DNA of 64,000 nucleotides from Poecilobothrus nobilitatus (GCA_947095535.1 OX352774.1:246909825-246973824); one strand, 5' to 3'; counted from the stretch's first letter, positions 12,701-25,192 are shown. The notes: generated by a model not told the origin, from the sequence alone. Program-made: numbers and translations.

Positions 12701-13937
12701 TTGTGGATGAAAAGCTAAACTTCGTCTTTTATTTGCATTCTACAAATACAAAAATTAAAAATATGCAATTTAATAAATATTTTTTTTTTTTTAATATGTA
12801 CCTATGTATATACGTTAAAGTTTTAGGTATATAACAAACAATAAAATAAGAATATTTTTTGTTTAATATTTAATTTTAAAGAAACTTATGGAGGGGCCAG
12901 TTAATGGCAAAATTAAAATTATTTGTTTTATAGTCGAAAAATTGAACATTAAGCATGGAAAAATTAAAATGTTTCTTTCTGTTCAGAATAGCTAAAAAGA
13001 AGATGAAAATGATCATTTACTTTAAATCTTATATGTCCGTAAAAAACTATAGTAACAATTTTAGAATATTGTAGAGGCCTAGTAAAAAAGGATTTTAATA
13101 TACAGCATGTTTCCGACTCCGTGGTCTTCCTTGAAATGGGTGATCGGGCTTATCGAGACGAACAAAAAATTGTATTGAGGGTCTATTCTGGACCCTTTTC
13201 GAGATATGTGGGGTTAAAGATGTTTTAGCGACTTTTCATAAAAAAAATCTATAACTTTTGAACGGCTTGCTAGATAAAAAAAAAAATACATTTTGTAGAG
13301 TAAGTTGTGGCTTTTTATGTACTAATGATCCCCATATACCCAACAGTTAAGTTAATAAAGGTTCAAAATGATTTAAAATGAAAAAATTATGTTTCAAAAT
13401 CAATTTTCTTTTGAAACACCCTATATTTAGGGTATTTTTTATAGCATATATTTTCGAAACAACTTTTTAAAACTATAATTAATAGTTTTAAGTTTTTCTC
13501 TATCTCTAACCATTTTTGAGATATAAAGAATAGAAAAGTAAAAGCGAACAAGAGATTATATTGTTTATTATTTGAATTGGTTATAAGTTTTAAAGGAACT
13601 TAAACTTTAGAATTAAGGTATCAAAATTATACGAAATTCTCATAATATATACTATCTGTAACTATTATATAAACATCACTATATCTATTTAACATAAATT
13701 GAAAATATTTTATATTTTTTGATTAAAAATAAAACTTACATTAGTACTTTTGACAAAACTTCTTTCACGCATTAAAACTGTACCAGCACCTCCTACTCCG
13801 GTTAATTGAACATCAGGTGAACGTTTTTTAGTTTTACCAATAATATCATTTGTTGTATTATTTTGTTGTTGTAATGTTGTTTGTGTTGGTTGTGGTTGTT
13901 GTTGTTGTGGACCATTTTGTACGACTTGTTCCGCCAT
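9793..13937 (-). CDS. PAM2 plus MIF4G translation factor (CTIF/MIF4GD/PAIP1-like)
   Basis: Seven coding exons (13740-13937, 12649-12739, 11387-11480, 10974-11283, 10388-10897, 10089-10301, 9793-10017) join in frame to 546 codons plus stop, starting at the ATG at 13937 (MAEQVVQNG). Residues 1-320 are low-complexity, with Gln, Ala, Asn and His runs. The third exon encodes [13 protein letters not shown] (107-119), a match to the PAM2 motif (LNxxAxEFxP) that binds the MLLE domain of poly(A)-binding protein. Residues about 325-540 form a helical MIF4G domain: [20 protein letters not shown], then [24 protein letters not shown] and the closing IELHASRW. The end resembles CTIF and MIF4GD rather than PAIP1, which has an acidic tail. 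Such proteins bridge cap-binding factors, eIF4A/eIF3 or histone mRNA factors and poly(A)-binding protein in the cytoplasm to promote translation. The acceptor of the PAM2 exon has no pyrimidine tract, so its use needs transcript proof. A 325-bp TIR element sits in intron 1. Confidence 0.8.
11387..11480 (-). other. PAM2-encoding exon of the MIF4G gene
   Basis: A 94-nt exon that continues codon phase 1 from the exon ending at 12649 and leaves in phase 2, which fits the acceptor at 11283/11284 (CTTCCAG). It encodes the PAM2 motif with the key Leu, Asn, Ala, Glu and Phe residues. A branch-point-like TACTAAA lies just upstream of the acceptor. Skipping this exon would restore frame only if the acceptor at 11314/11315 (TTTACAG) is used instead. 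Confidence 0.65.
11693..11719. repeat. (AT)n microsatellite
   Basis: Uninterrupted AT dinucleotide run within an intron of the MIF4G gene. Confidence 0.9.
13101..13425. mobile_element. Non-autonomous TIR element (MITE) in intron 1 of the MIF4G gene
   Basis: The left end TACAGCATGTTTC (13101-13113) is complementary, with two changes, to the right end GAAACACCCTATA (13413-13425), and TA flanks both sides. There is no open frame. About 56 bp from the left end it carries ACGAACAAAAAATT, the same word at the same distance as in the element at 17495, so the two look like diverged members of one family. The insertion lies between the first and second coding exons and does not touch a splice site. 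Confidence 0.6.
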
Positions 13938-16900
13938 TTTTTATTTATTATTTATTATTTTTCTTTATATAATTTTATTATTTATTTAATTTTTTTTTTT
14001 TTGTTTTATTATTTTTATTGTTTATTAAATTAGTACAGAAAATTAATTAATTTATTTAAAACAAATAAAAATAAAAAATTATAAATATATTTACAACAAT
14101 TAAAATTTTTGACTTAGAAATAAACAATTAAAAACTGAGTTTTTTCTTTTAATTTATATTTCATTTAAAACTTTGTTTTAAATAATTTCACTTGTAAAAT
14201 ATCTTTTATTGGTTTAAAATATCACAATTTGAGACTGTTTTTAATTTTTTTTTTTCTTTTTTTTTTTTTTTTTTATTTATTTAGAATATATATAAATTAT
14301 ATAATATGTATGATGTATGTATATAAAACACAAGCTTTTATTTAAAATTAATGATTTATATATTATGATATTTATTAAATTAATGTATATATATATATAT
14401 ATATATTAAAATTAATGTGATGGTTTATATATTATTTCTTATATTAATTAATTATTATATATATGTATTTATATTTATATTTAAAATTAAATTATTAATC
14501 AATTATTTTATTTAATTTAATTTTTTTTTTTTATTTTATTAAAGTTATTATTTGGTTTATATAGAATTAATTTTTATTTTTTTTTTTTTTTTAGTTTTTG
14601 TGTAATGTAATTTATACCCTATATAAATATTTTGGTATTGGTTGTGCTCTCGGGTGAATATGAAATTATATAATTTGATAGATAGTCGATATATTTACAT
14701 AAATTTTTTTTTTTAATAAAAAAAAGTGAATATTTTAAGAGCCTTGTAATTTATTTATCTGAAAAAAAAAAAAAAGAAAAAATTATTATTTTGAATATAT
14801 AAGGATTAAATTATTACCTATACTTTACAATATATTAATTTAAAAATTTATTCTATTATTATTAAGTAATTCTTAAATTAATGCAGTAATTTAAAACCGA
14901 AGATTTTTAAAGGAGGACACTTATAAAAAGACAATAAGAAGGCAATCTAGAATAATTCTAAAATAGTTCATAATTTTTGGGACTACTTTTGTTGTATCAA
15001 AATAATTTTTTTTATTTGGGTTTTTTTATACAACAACATATTTATATTTTTATGATACCTATTCGTGGTTAAAATTGCATTGCTTTATCACAAACGATCT
15101 AGATATTATGTAAACAGACGGAAGGATATCGTAAAACTGCACCATACATACCATCCGCCCCCCACAAATTACAATCTTTAAATAAATTTTCTTTTCTTAA
15201 AGTAGAAACATTGTTGATAGGAGTGAAATAGGAAACCATAAAATTACAATCATGCAGTTATATTTAGTTAATTATGCTTATTGTTAAGTTTTTTTGTTTG
15301 AAGTCGGCACTTCTTTTAAATTATAAAATTTTGAAATTAATCACTACATCTAAGTAAGTATGTATAAAGCTGAAAAAAACTAAAAAGGAAAGATTTTTTC
15401 TAAAAATGTTTAAAAGTATACTGAAAAAGACATATATAATATTTCTGACTTGAACCAAAAATTTAAGTGGTACCAAGAATAATTCAGGATGTTAAAGCTT
15501 AGATACAACATGATTCAAATTCAATTCTAAAAAATAAGATAAAAAGATGAATAAGAATATTATATGAATGTGGATCAATTTGTAGACTGAAAAATATGTG
15601 AAAATAAAATAATTAATTTTTTTAAATTTTACTTATTTTTATATTTTATATTCATATTTTATCAACGTAACAACATTATATTTTGTATTATAATTTTTTA
15701 TTTTGGAAAAAGGCTATGGATCAAAATTTTTCCTATATACGATATTTAACAATAAAAATTCTCTATATCTATTACGTATGTCATTATTTATCGTTTAACG
15801 TATTTAAAAAAAAAGCTTTAGCGTTTATCAAAAAAGTTTTTAAGTTTGTATGAGTTTTTTAAAATTTACTATTACAGATGTCAAAAGGTATCGTTTTCTT
15901 TGTGTTTTTTTATCAATTAGGAATTTACTTACGATAGGTAATGATTTAAAAATTTTTTTATTAGAAAAATGTAAGTATTTAAAAAAAAAGTAAAGAAACG
16001 TAAAAATATTTGAAAAATAAAAAAAAAAAAACTCATTTTATAATTTTTTTTAAAAACGAAAGTGTCTAAAATTTGAAATTAAATTAACTTTTGAAATTTA
16101 CGAATGTTTTTCATGTTATTTTATGTTATACTTAAAAAAGCTGATATATTTGACATTTGTAATAACATGATTATCTCTTCATACAATTCTGCTGTCTGCT
16201 GGTTATAATACAGCCACCACAGGTAATCTTCTTGTAGAAAATTTTAATCGAAGTTGGAACGTAGTATGTGCACCCGATAATGATGTTCGTAAAATAATTA
16301 TTTCTTTATTTTCTAATATTAATTTTCTTTTGTTCTTATTTAGTGCATATAAAAATTAAAAATATGACTTCGCTTTTATTTATTTTTTATTATTTAGTTT
16401 AGTCAGTACTCAGTGAACAGTCTCCAGTGTTCTTAAGCACTTTAATCGAAGTGGTTGTGTATTTTTCAATTTCAGTAGAGTTTTTTTAAAACTAAATTTT
16501 GAGAATGAAAATGATTAAATTTTTTAATAAGATTTTCATAGTTTATATAGAAAATATTCTAAATTTTATATAAATAATATCATTTATTATTTTCGACTGC
16601 AGAACAATAAGATCCTTCATATTTAAGTTGAAAAATTCTGTTTTTTCATGCTAAATTGTCTAAAATTTGGTTCTTATTTTTTAAATTCTCTCTCTACAAG
16701 ATATTGCCTGTATATAACTAGCTGTGTTTCATAGTAATAAAATTATGTTTTTAAAAATACTATTTATAGTCTAAGAAAAATTTTTAACAGTCGGAAGCAA
16801 TTAATGATAAAACAGAATCAGAAATTGTGAATTTAAATTAAATTCCATATTTTGTAACCTCTTCTAAAATTCATCGTAATTATTTTTTGTCACATAAATA

Positions 16901-17494
16901 TTTCAAGAATAAAACATTTTTTAAATAGTGGGTGATTTATAGTCTGCAAATCTATTTCTTATAATTTAATAAGTTCAAAATTCTTTTCCAACGTAAAAAT
17001 TGTATCCCATTTCATAAAGTTATTATTAAAATGTCTGTGATTAAATAAACTATACTATTGTTTTACCTTTTTTTATTAAAACTATTTTATATTTTTGTAG
17101 TAAAAATGTTAATTTAAACTAAATATATTTTTTTTTTTGTAAATAACAAATAATAATTTTTTATATAAATAGAATAATGCCCATAAAGTAAATTACAATA
17201 GTCAACAATTATTATAAAAATGATGACTGTATTAAATTTAAATATTTATAATGACAATATTTCAATATTTATAAAATTAACATTTGGAAACATTCCAAAT
17301 GGTATATTATTTTATATTATGCATCACTATAATATAATTAATTAGATTATAAATATGAGTAATGTAATAGTTATATTAAAAGATTTTAATATGATTTAAA
17401 ATAAATCTTAATAAACTATAAAACTTTATATTCTCATTAAATTTTAAATATATTATCAAAATATATTTTATTAAATCTTACATTAACAAATATG
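13938..17494. other. Upstream flank of the MIF4G gene and start of the gene desert
   Basis: AT-rich with long T runs and an (AT)n run near 14387-14406. It should contain the 5'UTR and promoter of the MIF4G gene, but I cannot place either. At about 15100-15145 a GTAAACAGACGGA patch resembles one at 61985 in another repeat. At 16178-16350 a less AT-rich island has a plus-strand open frame of about 55 codons beginning LSLHTILLSAGYN; no family is recognised and it may be an old repeat. Confidence 0.45.
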
Positions 17495-18012
17495 CAGGAT
17501 GTCCCGTGTTAACTTTTGCATAGAGCAGGAGGTGATGGGGAGCATCACAACGAACAAAAAATTCTCTGAGAGGAGGCGGTATATTTCAAATCCCTAAGGA
17601 GTTATGAGGCTTTAAAGACTTACAACTTTTAAAATATGTTATTTTGGAGTTATATCTACAGAATCAGAACTACTGAAGATATTGGAAAAATTAAAAAGGG
17701 AATTTAAAGTTTATTAAATTATGCTTATAGTCCACTATCACAGTTTGTAGGTTTTTTAGTTTTTAAGTAAGCACGACTTAAAAGTAAAATTTATAAAATT
17801 TTTTTAAGAAAAAAATTGGTTAAACATTCATAAAACAAAAATTTACGCTATTAACTACTAGATTTTAAAATTGTAAATTATTCCTGTAATTATCCCCTGC
17901 ATTTTAAGCCTATAATAGATCATGAGATCCGAAAACTTAAAAGTTATGATTGTTCGCTGTGATGCTCCCCATCACTTCCTTCTCTATGTAAAAGTTAACG
18001 CGAGATACCCTG
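17495..18012. mobile_element. TIR element (MITE) with terminal inverted repeats of about 64 bp
   Basis: The first 64 bp, starting CAGGATGTCCCGTGTTAACT, recur as the reverse complement at the other end, which reads CAGGGTATCTCGCGTTAACT from the outside, with about ten differences. Both arms contain GTGATGGGGAGCATCACA, itself a small palindrome. The 518-bp element has no open frame. The CAGGGTGTCCC-type ends are common in insect non-autonomous DNA elements; the superfamily cannot be told. It shares an internal word and its spacing with the element at 13101. Confidence 0.75.
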
Positions 18013-18631
18013 TATATATATGCATATATAAAAATAGTTTTCCATTTTGAATTTTGATAATCTGTTTTTTTTTTACTTAGAAATTAATAATTAATCTTAA
18101 ATAATCAGGAGTGGATTTGGCTTTGCAAAATAGATTTAGTATTCATACGTAATTTTATTTTTTGGATTTTTATCATTTATTTATTTAAGAAGAATGGATA
18201 AAAATTGTTAACTTTGTAGTTCATTATATGTGAAAATAGGAGGACTTGCGGTTAGTGAGTGGTTTAATTGGAAGGAAAATTTCCCCCTTGCTTCCAAATA
18301 TATAAAGTGGATATACAATAATGAAGAAAATAAATAATATTACTAACTTTAATAATACTGTTTAACTTACAATGGTTTTAGTATAGTTGATAGTTTAGTA
18401 TTAATTATATTGTATTAATTGCAAATATTAAGAAATATTAAAAAGATTTCCATAACAAAGCTTTAAACTCCACCAAAATTGACAGAAAAAAATCTGAAAA
18501 TTATAAAAAATTATTATACTATAAAAAATTACAATTATAAAAAATAGCAAAAAATTAATTGAATACCCAAGAAATGGAATACCTAAGGTAATCGAAGACG
18601 AAGTCGACCAAACAATATCTGGCGTCGAAGT

Positions 18632-18717
18632 ACAACGGTTGAACTATAAAGAAATGGACAAACATGATGACAAACAATGGACAAACAACGGTTGAACTAT
18701 AAAGAAATGGACAAACA
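18632..18717. repeat. 33-bp direct repeat in a GC-richer island
   Basis: The segment starting ACAACGGTTGAACTATAAAG occurs at 18632-18664 and again at 18685-18717 without change. The surrounding 18560-18800 is clearly less AT-rich than its neighbours and has short open frames on both strands. No family is recognised; it may be part of the transposon debris that continues to 19480. Confidence 0.75.
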
Positions 18718-18889
18718 ATTTCTTCTCGATAATTGCGTTCAATCGAGAACAAACGAGGAGGCAAGCTGATATCATATACTCCCACGAGGAGTAACAGGAA
18801 GAAAAAAAATTTCTTATACCGGACTGATATGATTCAAAATAAGTGCAAATTTAATGAAAAAAATAAGGCAATTTGAAAGAAAAAAGTTA

Positions 18890-19480
18890 TAAAGTTAAAA
18901 GTTAGTATCCATTAGCTCATTACCACTTATACCACAGTGCCCTGAAACCCATATAAGTTTAATTTCTTTGTTTGTGTTACACAGTATGTTTCTAATTGTT
19001 TTATTCAGGGGTTGTTTATTCGAATAGTTTTTAATAGCGTTTAAGCTATCCTAATAGCTTCATATAAGGCAACTAATTCCGCATTATACACGTCTGTTTC
19101 TGGTGGCAGGTGTTTTTAAGTAATAAGCTTTTCACTATCGACTACGGCTATATAGCTACGCCTTCGTCACTTTTTGATGCATCAGTAAAAATTTTAAGTG
19201 TATAGGGTTGAAATTCTGAGCTATGTTTTCGAATATTTTTCTATAAATAAGTTTATGTGTTTCCGATTTTTTAAATGTAGACATGAAGGTATCTATTCGA
19301 ATTTTATAACTATAAAGCCAAGGAAGGTATTCTTTTGTTTTACTCAACGGGATAGCAAATTGAATATTGTTTTCGGTAGAAAAATTTATAACCTTAATTA
19401 AGCTTGATCCCTCAGGATGTATTATATCATTTTTAACCAATGCGGTGACTAATTTATTTAGCGGCATGGAGAGAATTAAA
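18890..19480 (-). pseudogene. Broken RNase H region of a non-LTR retrotransposon
   Basis: On the minus strand a 103-codon frame (19467-19156) holds KKSETHKLIYRKIFENI, like the linker before RNase H in I/LOA/R1-type elements. After a frameshift near 19198, IFTDASKSDEG appears (the first catalytic Asp region of RNase HI). Further on come YNAELVALYEAI (the catalytic Glu helix) and WVSGHCGISGNEL (the conserved WVPxHxGIxGNE end). At least one frameshift and several stops show it is dead. No reverse transcriptase is recognisable upstream. The orientation is opposite to the relic at 379. The call rests on three ordered RNase H motifs and is fairly firm; the clade is not. Confidence 0.75.
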
Positions 19481-22400
19481 TAAATTAAAAGTTAAAAAAA
19501 TCTATAATTGCATATTTTCAGGCGCATAAAAATTTATAAAATATGTAAAAGTTTAGAATCTATATTAATTATATGTACCCATATAATTTTATCATTTTCT
19601 TACTATACAATAACAATAAACATCTATTTAAATAACATTGTAATTAAAAACAGAAATTCATATTTTTTTTAATTATATGACAGTTATTAATTTTCAACTT
19701 TACAATATGTTAATTTATATTCTATTATTACATCGATTCTATATTTAATTAAATGTCAGGTTTAAATTGAACAGATGTAAAAATTATATTTGTAGTTTAA
19801 AATTAAAGCCAACAAAAACAAAAACATATAATTAATGTTTAATAAAAGAAACAAAATAAGAAGTTTACTAAACTCAACAATCTAATATAGGTATCTATAC
19901 ATATATAATATGTATATAAGTCTTTAAAACTAAAAATGAAAATTATGCAAAAATATTGGCTTTTATATTTTTGAATAAATAACGTTCAACACTCTTGTAA
20001 AATATATACCACATCATTTTTTCTATACTTAATTTAAGTTTTTTTTTGTTTTGTTCTGTTCTGATGTCTTTTCAAATGTTTGTAGGCGTTTTTTTATGAA
20101 AAATTTATTTCTTTTTAAGCTCTGATGCCAGTTTAAACAAAGAAATCATCAAATCATTCCAAACTATCATAAGTTTAATAACACATTTATTTATATAGAG
20201 AAATTTTCGAATTTTATTCTTTTTTAATTTTTTGTTCCAAGAGTCAAATATTCTTTTTTAATAAAAAATAATATAACAAAAACCAAACATCATAATTTAA
20301 ATTTACAAAATTGTAGAGCGCATGAAATTAAAAAAAAAATTAAAATTGTTTCTGAAATAAAAAAAAAAGAAATATCCACTTGCTCTCTTTCTTTGAAGTG
20401 GATGATTATAGATATAATAGTTTCTGAAATTTTTATACAATGATTAGTTCAAACATGCCAAAAAAAAAAAAAAAAAATTAAAATAAAATGGTGGAAAAAA
20501 AAGAGTCAAGATCAACAATCAAACAAACAATAAAGTATTTTATATTTTATATGAAAAATTAAGTTCTTTTGTCATTTTTTTTTTTCAAGGTCAGCTTTAC
20601 ACTTAATAAAAAATTTTCGAACTTATTTGTTACTTTTTAATTTTTAAATTTCTTCATAAATCTAAGTACATTCTATAAGAGGTTTTTCGTTTATTCTTAT
20701 TACTATATTTTTTCCGAACATTTGTTAATATATTAAAACTTTTATAGAGAAAAAATGTAAACAGAAAAAATATGTTAAAATAAAGAAATTTGAAGAGGTT
20801 CATCGCCGTTATATCGTTTTAATATAATATTTTGCTGTATTTTAATAAAATTTTTATCAGTGATATTATATATATAAGTATAGTTAACGTGCTGTTTAAT
20901 AGCATATACATTTTTTTTTTGGGAGCGTGTTATATGACTGTTTTTGATTTCTATTTCAGAATTTTTTCAAGTTGCCCGTATTATCATTTGGCTGAATAAG
21001 GGATTTGATCCCTATCATTTTATTGCTGAAATATGAAAAATATTAATTAAGAGAGATTTTAGAGTTTGGCTAGGAATTGAGGATGGAAACCCCTATTATT
21101 TTAATATTTTGTTATTGAAATATATACTTATCTATTATTAATATTACTAGAATGGATTTTAATTCTTTAAGGGTAAGGTAAATCACATGTTTTAAGGTAA
21201 ATCACATGTTTTTTTTTACTGTTGCGGATATATAAATGTTGTCCATTAAGTTATAAAAAGGTTTATCCAGGTTTATACAGGTGAATAAAATCAAGTCAAT
21301 AAACTATAGGTAGGGAATAACGAGTAGGTAGACAACAACGAATAGGTGGTCAACAACGAGGCAAGTAATATCCAATCAAATGAATTCCAGGCTTGTAATA
21401 GTAACTTTTTTTTTGTTTGTTTTTATCATTTAATTTTGTCACTTTAATTTGTTTTTATCATTTGCGGGTTCAGGTTTCAGATTTTTCAACAAAATGTCTG
21501 TTTTAGATCTTCAGCATATTATTTATGATACACTGTAATGGAATGAAATGATAAAAATAATACTTTAGGTGTCATTTCAAAGTCTTCAGATTTCAAAGTC
21601 AGATTTCATTAGTACAATTGTGTATACTTACACAAACTTATAAATAAGTACATTTGTGAAAAATTAAGTTTAATAAATATTAATCAACAATCATTCCTTT
21701 AGTTGGCAAGTATAATTTGTTCTTGATGTCATTATTACTAATCATTCAATTTTCTAAAACTATTTTAAAAATAATTTATTGTTTATTGTTGTGAATGTTG
21801 GAACTGAAACCAATATAAAACTATTGAAAGTATATTTCAAAACAAAAAATCAAGGTTTGTTCACGAGTAAAGTGTCAAAAAATTAATTTTTTATTTTTTT
21901 TTGGCTAATTATCAATAACACAATCAGTTCAATTAATAAGGGTACAGAATAAGATGCTGATGATGATGGTGATGCATGTTATTAAAAAAAAAAATGTGTA
22001 AGCATTCTATATAAATCTTTTTTTTTTTTGTCATTTATTTCATTAACTATCGCATTATAATTTTCATTTAATTTAATTTATTTTGTTTTATTGTAAAATT
22101 CATTAAATAAAATTTATCTTGTCGTAAAAAATCAAAAAAACTAAAGATGAAAGTTAAAAATTTAAACGGCAATTAAAAATTATCACAAATAGATCATTAA
22201 AATGACTCTATAGATATAATCTCTTAAATTTAAACCAAAATCATTATATGGGGTAAATATGAAACAACTTGATAATGGAATTTAAAGTACAATTATTTGT
22301 ATTGACAAAATAAATGTAAATATTAAAATATTAATTGAAAATTTTCCCAGAAATAATGTAAGCAAACTGGAAAGTACATAAAAACTATGTATTTCCATCT

Positions 22401-22881
22401 ATAAATATACTTTAACAACCCCGTATAAAGATCATTAAATGCTTTCTTACAATTGAATTCGAAATAAGGTTTAAAGGATTGATTTACTACATCATACACT
22501 GGGTTCTTAGTACATATATATAATATATTCAAGAATAGTATAAAAATACCAAAAAAATATTTTTATTAAATTAAATCACTTCTGACCAGGGCCAATAAAG
22601 TATGTGTGGCGAGTATACATATTCGAAAGCAAACAAATTGTACTCACGCATACAGCACTTAATGCAGTTGTGATTGTAATTACAACATTATACTCTCCAA
22701 ACATTTGTTGCGGTCGTGTTGAGCATCTTTTAGAATTAAGGTAAAAGATGAGAGCGCATCCGTTAGCTTTTACAATAAAAGAAAATAGTTGGTAATGTTT
22801 TTGATTTATTGTCAATAGAAGCAAAATAAAGAAAAGTTACAAAAAAGGAACATCTGATCTTCTATTATATAGTGCACAAAA
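19481..22881. other. Gene desert segment
   Basis: No coding region is recognised. An 18-bp direct repeat containing AAGGTAAATCACATGTTT lies at about 21175-21210. ACGAGTAGGT/ACGAATAGGT-type short repeats lie near 21318-21365. The patch at 22570-22860 is less AT-rich and has an 82-codon minus-strand frame with no recognisable domain. Confidence 0.45.
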
Positions 22882-22930
22882 TGGTAAATCCGACGTGATC
22901 TGAACACCTAATCTTCTGACTCAACCGGTA
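22882..22930 (-). pseudogene. tRNA-Trp-like 3' half ending in CCA
   Basis: Read on the minus strand, the segment has GTCAGAAGATTAGGTG (anticodon-stem and variable-loop part), then GTTCAGATCACGTCGG (T-arm and 3' acceptor part), then ATTTACCA. This follows the 3' half of tRNA-Trp as I remember it, with scattered changes and a terminal CCA that nuclear tRNA genes do not encode. The 5' half and acceptor partner are missing, so it is not a tRNA gene. A weaker second copy of part of it (AGAAGATCAGATGTTCC) lies just beyond, near 22845-22862. A retroposed tRNA fragment or SINE head is likely. Confidence 0.45.
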
Positions 22931-25124
22931 CAAAAAAAAAAACAAGTGTAAAGCTTTTCGTATATACTCTCTATTATTAAAATCAATAAATGGTTCCACT
23001 AACACCAAAGTAAAGAAAAATTAGTACCAATTAGTGAACCAATTGATTTTCATCAATGATTATGAAAATACCATAAGACATTTTTACGTTCCATAATATT
23101 TATAGATCTAATATAGTAAGTTATTAAACAATTTTAAATACTAAATGGACTCGCCTCTCTGTTCATTTTTAATATTTATAAAATTGAAAAAATCATTTAA
23201 ATTCAGTTAAAATGAATTAAATATAATTATTGGCAAAAATTTTCAAAATAAATTTTTAAAAAAATAATTAAAAATTATTAAAATAGCAAAAAAAAAAAAA
23301 AATAATTACGCTCGCTTCTTCATTTTTTTTTCGTCAAATTTCAAATGTTCCTTAATTTAAAAAAAAAAAAACAAACTGAGTCATTTTCTTTAATGTTCAA
23401 ACACATACATATACAATATAAATTATTATGATTTAAAAATTAAATTATATTCTTTTAATTTTTCTTTTTTTTTTTAAATTTTTTATTAAATATAAACAAA
23501 ATGTCAAAAAAAAACTTTAAAAACAAAAAATAATAAAATCAAAACCATCTTTTAATATTTTAACACCTTAATGATTAAAATTTATGAAATGACGTAAGCT
23601 GTGACGTAATATAAAATAACAGTGTGGACATCATATTTTACATGTTTTATTATACAAAATACACAACCGTGCATTAACATTTGTATACAAAAAAAAAAAA
23701 AAAAAAAAACAAAAACAAAAAAAAAAAATTCATGATGATTTCTAATGATCGGTTTGGTGTTTTTATTTGTATAAAAGAATCAGACGCCAATATTATTGCA
23801 GACAATATTTTGTTCCTCTTTAGGAGAAAAAAAGAAAATTAGAAAAATAAAAACATTAACAAATAAATAGAAATAAAAAACATAAAATTAATTTAAAATA
23901 AAACAATTAAGACAGGTGTACTTCTTCTATGATTATATTTTTGTTTTTTTTTTTTTTTCACTTTTTTTTTACTTTTTTATTAATTTTGCCACAGGCTGTC
24001 GGTAGGCATACATATAATGTTCTTACGTCTTATTACTGCGCTGTTTTTTAGAAGTCAAAATAAATATTATGAAAACCTTAATACATTTTATACATATGTA
24101 TGTAAATACATTTGTATTCTGTGTATGTATATGATAATTGATGAATATTCTTATATATATATAAATGTAATATACAGTTTTATTAGTGGGTGCGGGGGGT
24201 ATAAATAAATCCATATAAACAAAATGAAAATTTTTGAAGATTTTTCGCTTTTAAAATTTATTTATTATTTTTTTTTAACATATTTTTCTTTGTTGTTTGT
24301 TTTTCTTTTTTTTGTTTTTTTTGCTAAAAAAAAACTTGGACACAGGAAATAATTACAAGACAAAAGTTTTAATTTTCCAAAGTAAAAAGTAAAAGTACAA
24401 AGTAAAATTTTAAAATGATTATTTGTAAAAATGTAATTGTTGTGTTGACTTTAAAGCTAATAATAGTTAGGCTTGTTTTTAAAGAAAAAGAATATCTCGG
24501 AAAATGGAATAAATGTATCTTATATACAATTTCGTTTTGGTTTGGTATAGTAGAATATACAATAATTTTTACATTTAGAGCTTGCGACGCCATTGTGCAA
24601 CCTAATAAGGGACTTATTTATTATATGCAATTGTTTCAGTGCTGAATTAAACTATAAGCAAAGTAAGCACGTGGTTTAGAGCATCATGAGAATTGGGGCT
24701 CCACAAAAATTCTGCAATGACAAACAATATTATTTTTTTTCACAGTGTTTTTTCTAAAAATTTCATATGAATAAATTTGACTCAGGTTGTCGAATCGTAC
24801 ACTGGCTTTAGTCTATTGTGTATGCAATCCTAATAGTCTTATATAAATTTAAATTTTGACATATATGTATATATAAATATTTCCTTTTGGAATCGTTAAA
24901 GAGAGAAACTCATTTTTAAAAATACTGGCTGTTATTTTGGGAAAGCTCCTATATCTTGGAAGCCAGAAGTCCCCGATACTGCAATAGAAACTAAAACAGA
25001 GAAAAAAATTTTAAAAAAAGTCCTGAAAAGTGACACCTTAGTTTTTGACGACGGGGTTTAAAAGTCCAAACTTTTTTAAATTTTTTGCTATATTTAAATT
25101 CTGCTACAAAATCGGTGAGTACCT
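22931..25124. other. Gene desert segment
   Basis: AT-rich with poly(A) and poly(T) tracts. Two TGACGTAA sites stand close together at 23590-23597 and 23602-23609. A patch at 24930-25080 (CTTGGAAGCCAGAAGTCCCC) has the look of an old interspersed repeat but cannot be assigned. The small open frames near 24017-24645 are chance frames. Confidence 0.45.
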
Positions 25125-25192
25125 TTTTTAAATCCAACTTCTGATTTACCCACTAGGACGCTCTTACCCACTAGGCCACCTAGGCCCCTCTT
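25125..25192 (-). mobile_element. Fragment of a tRNA-derived SINE head
   Basis: On the minus strand the segment begins GGGGCCTAGGTGGCCTAGTG and continues GGTAAGAGCG, matching the A-box end of the SINE at 53361. CTAGTGGGTAA is repeated within it. The B box is decayed and the body is lost. Confidence 0.6.

Noticed and set aside
22882..22900. Primer-binding site of an LTR retrotransposon (TGG plus tRNA-complementary bases)
   Set aside because: The bases next to TGG do not fit tRNA-Trp, the similarity runs far past the usual 18 bases, and I see no LTR pair or gag/pol frame nearby.
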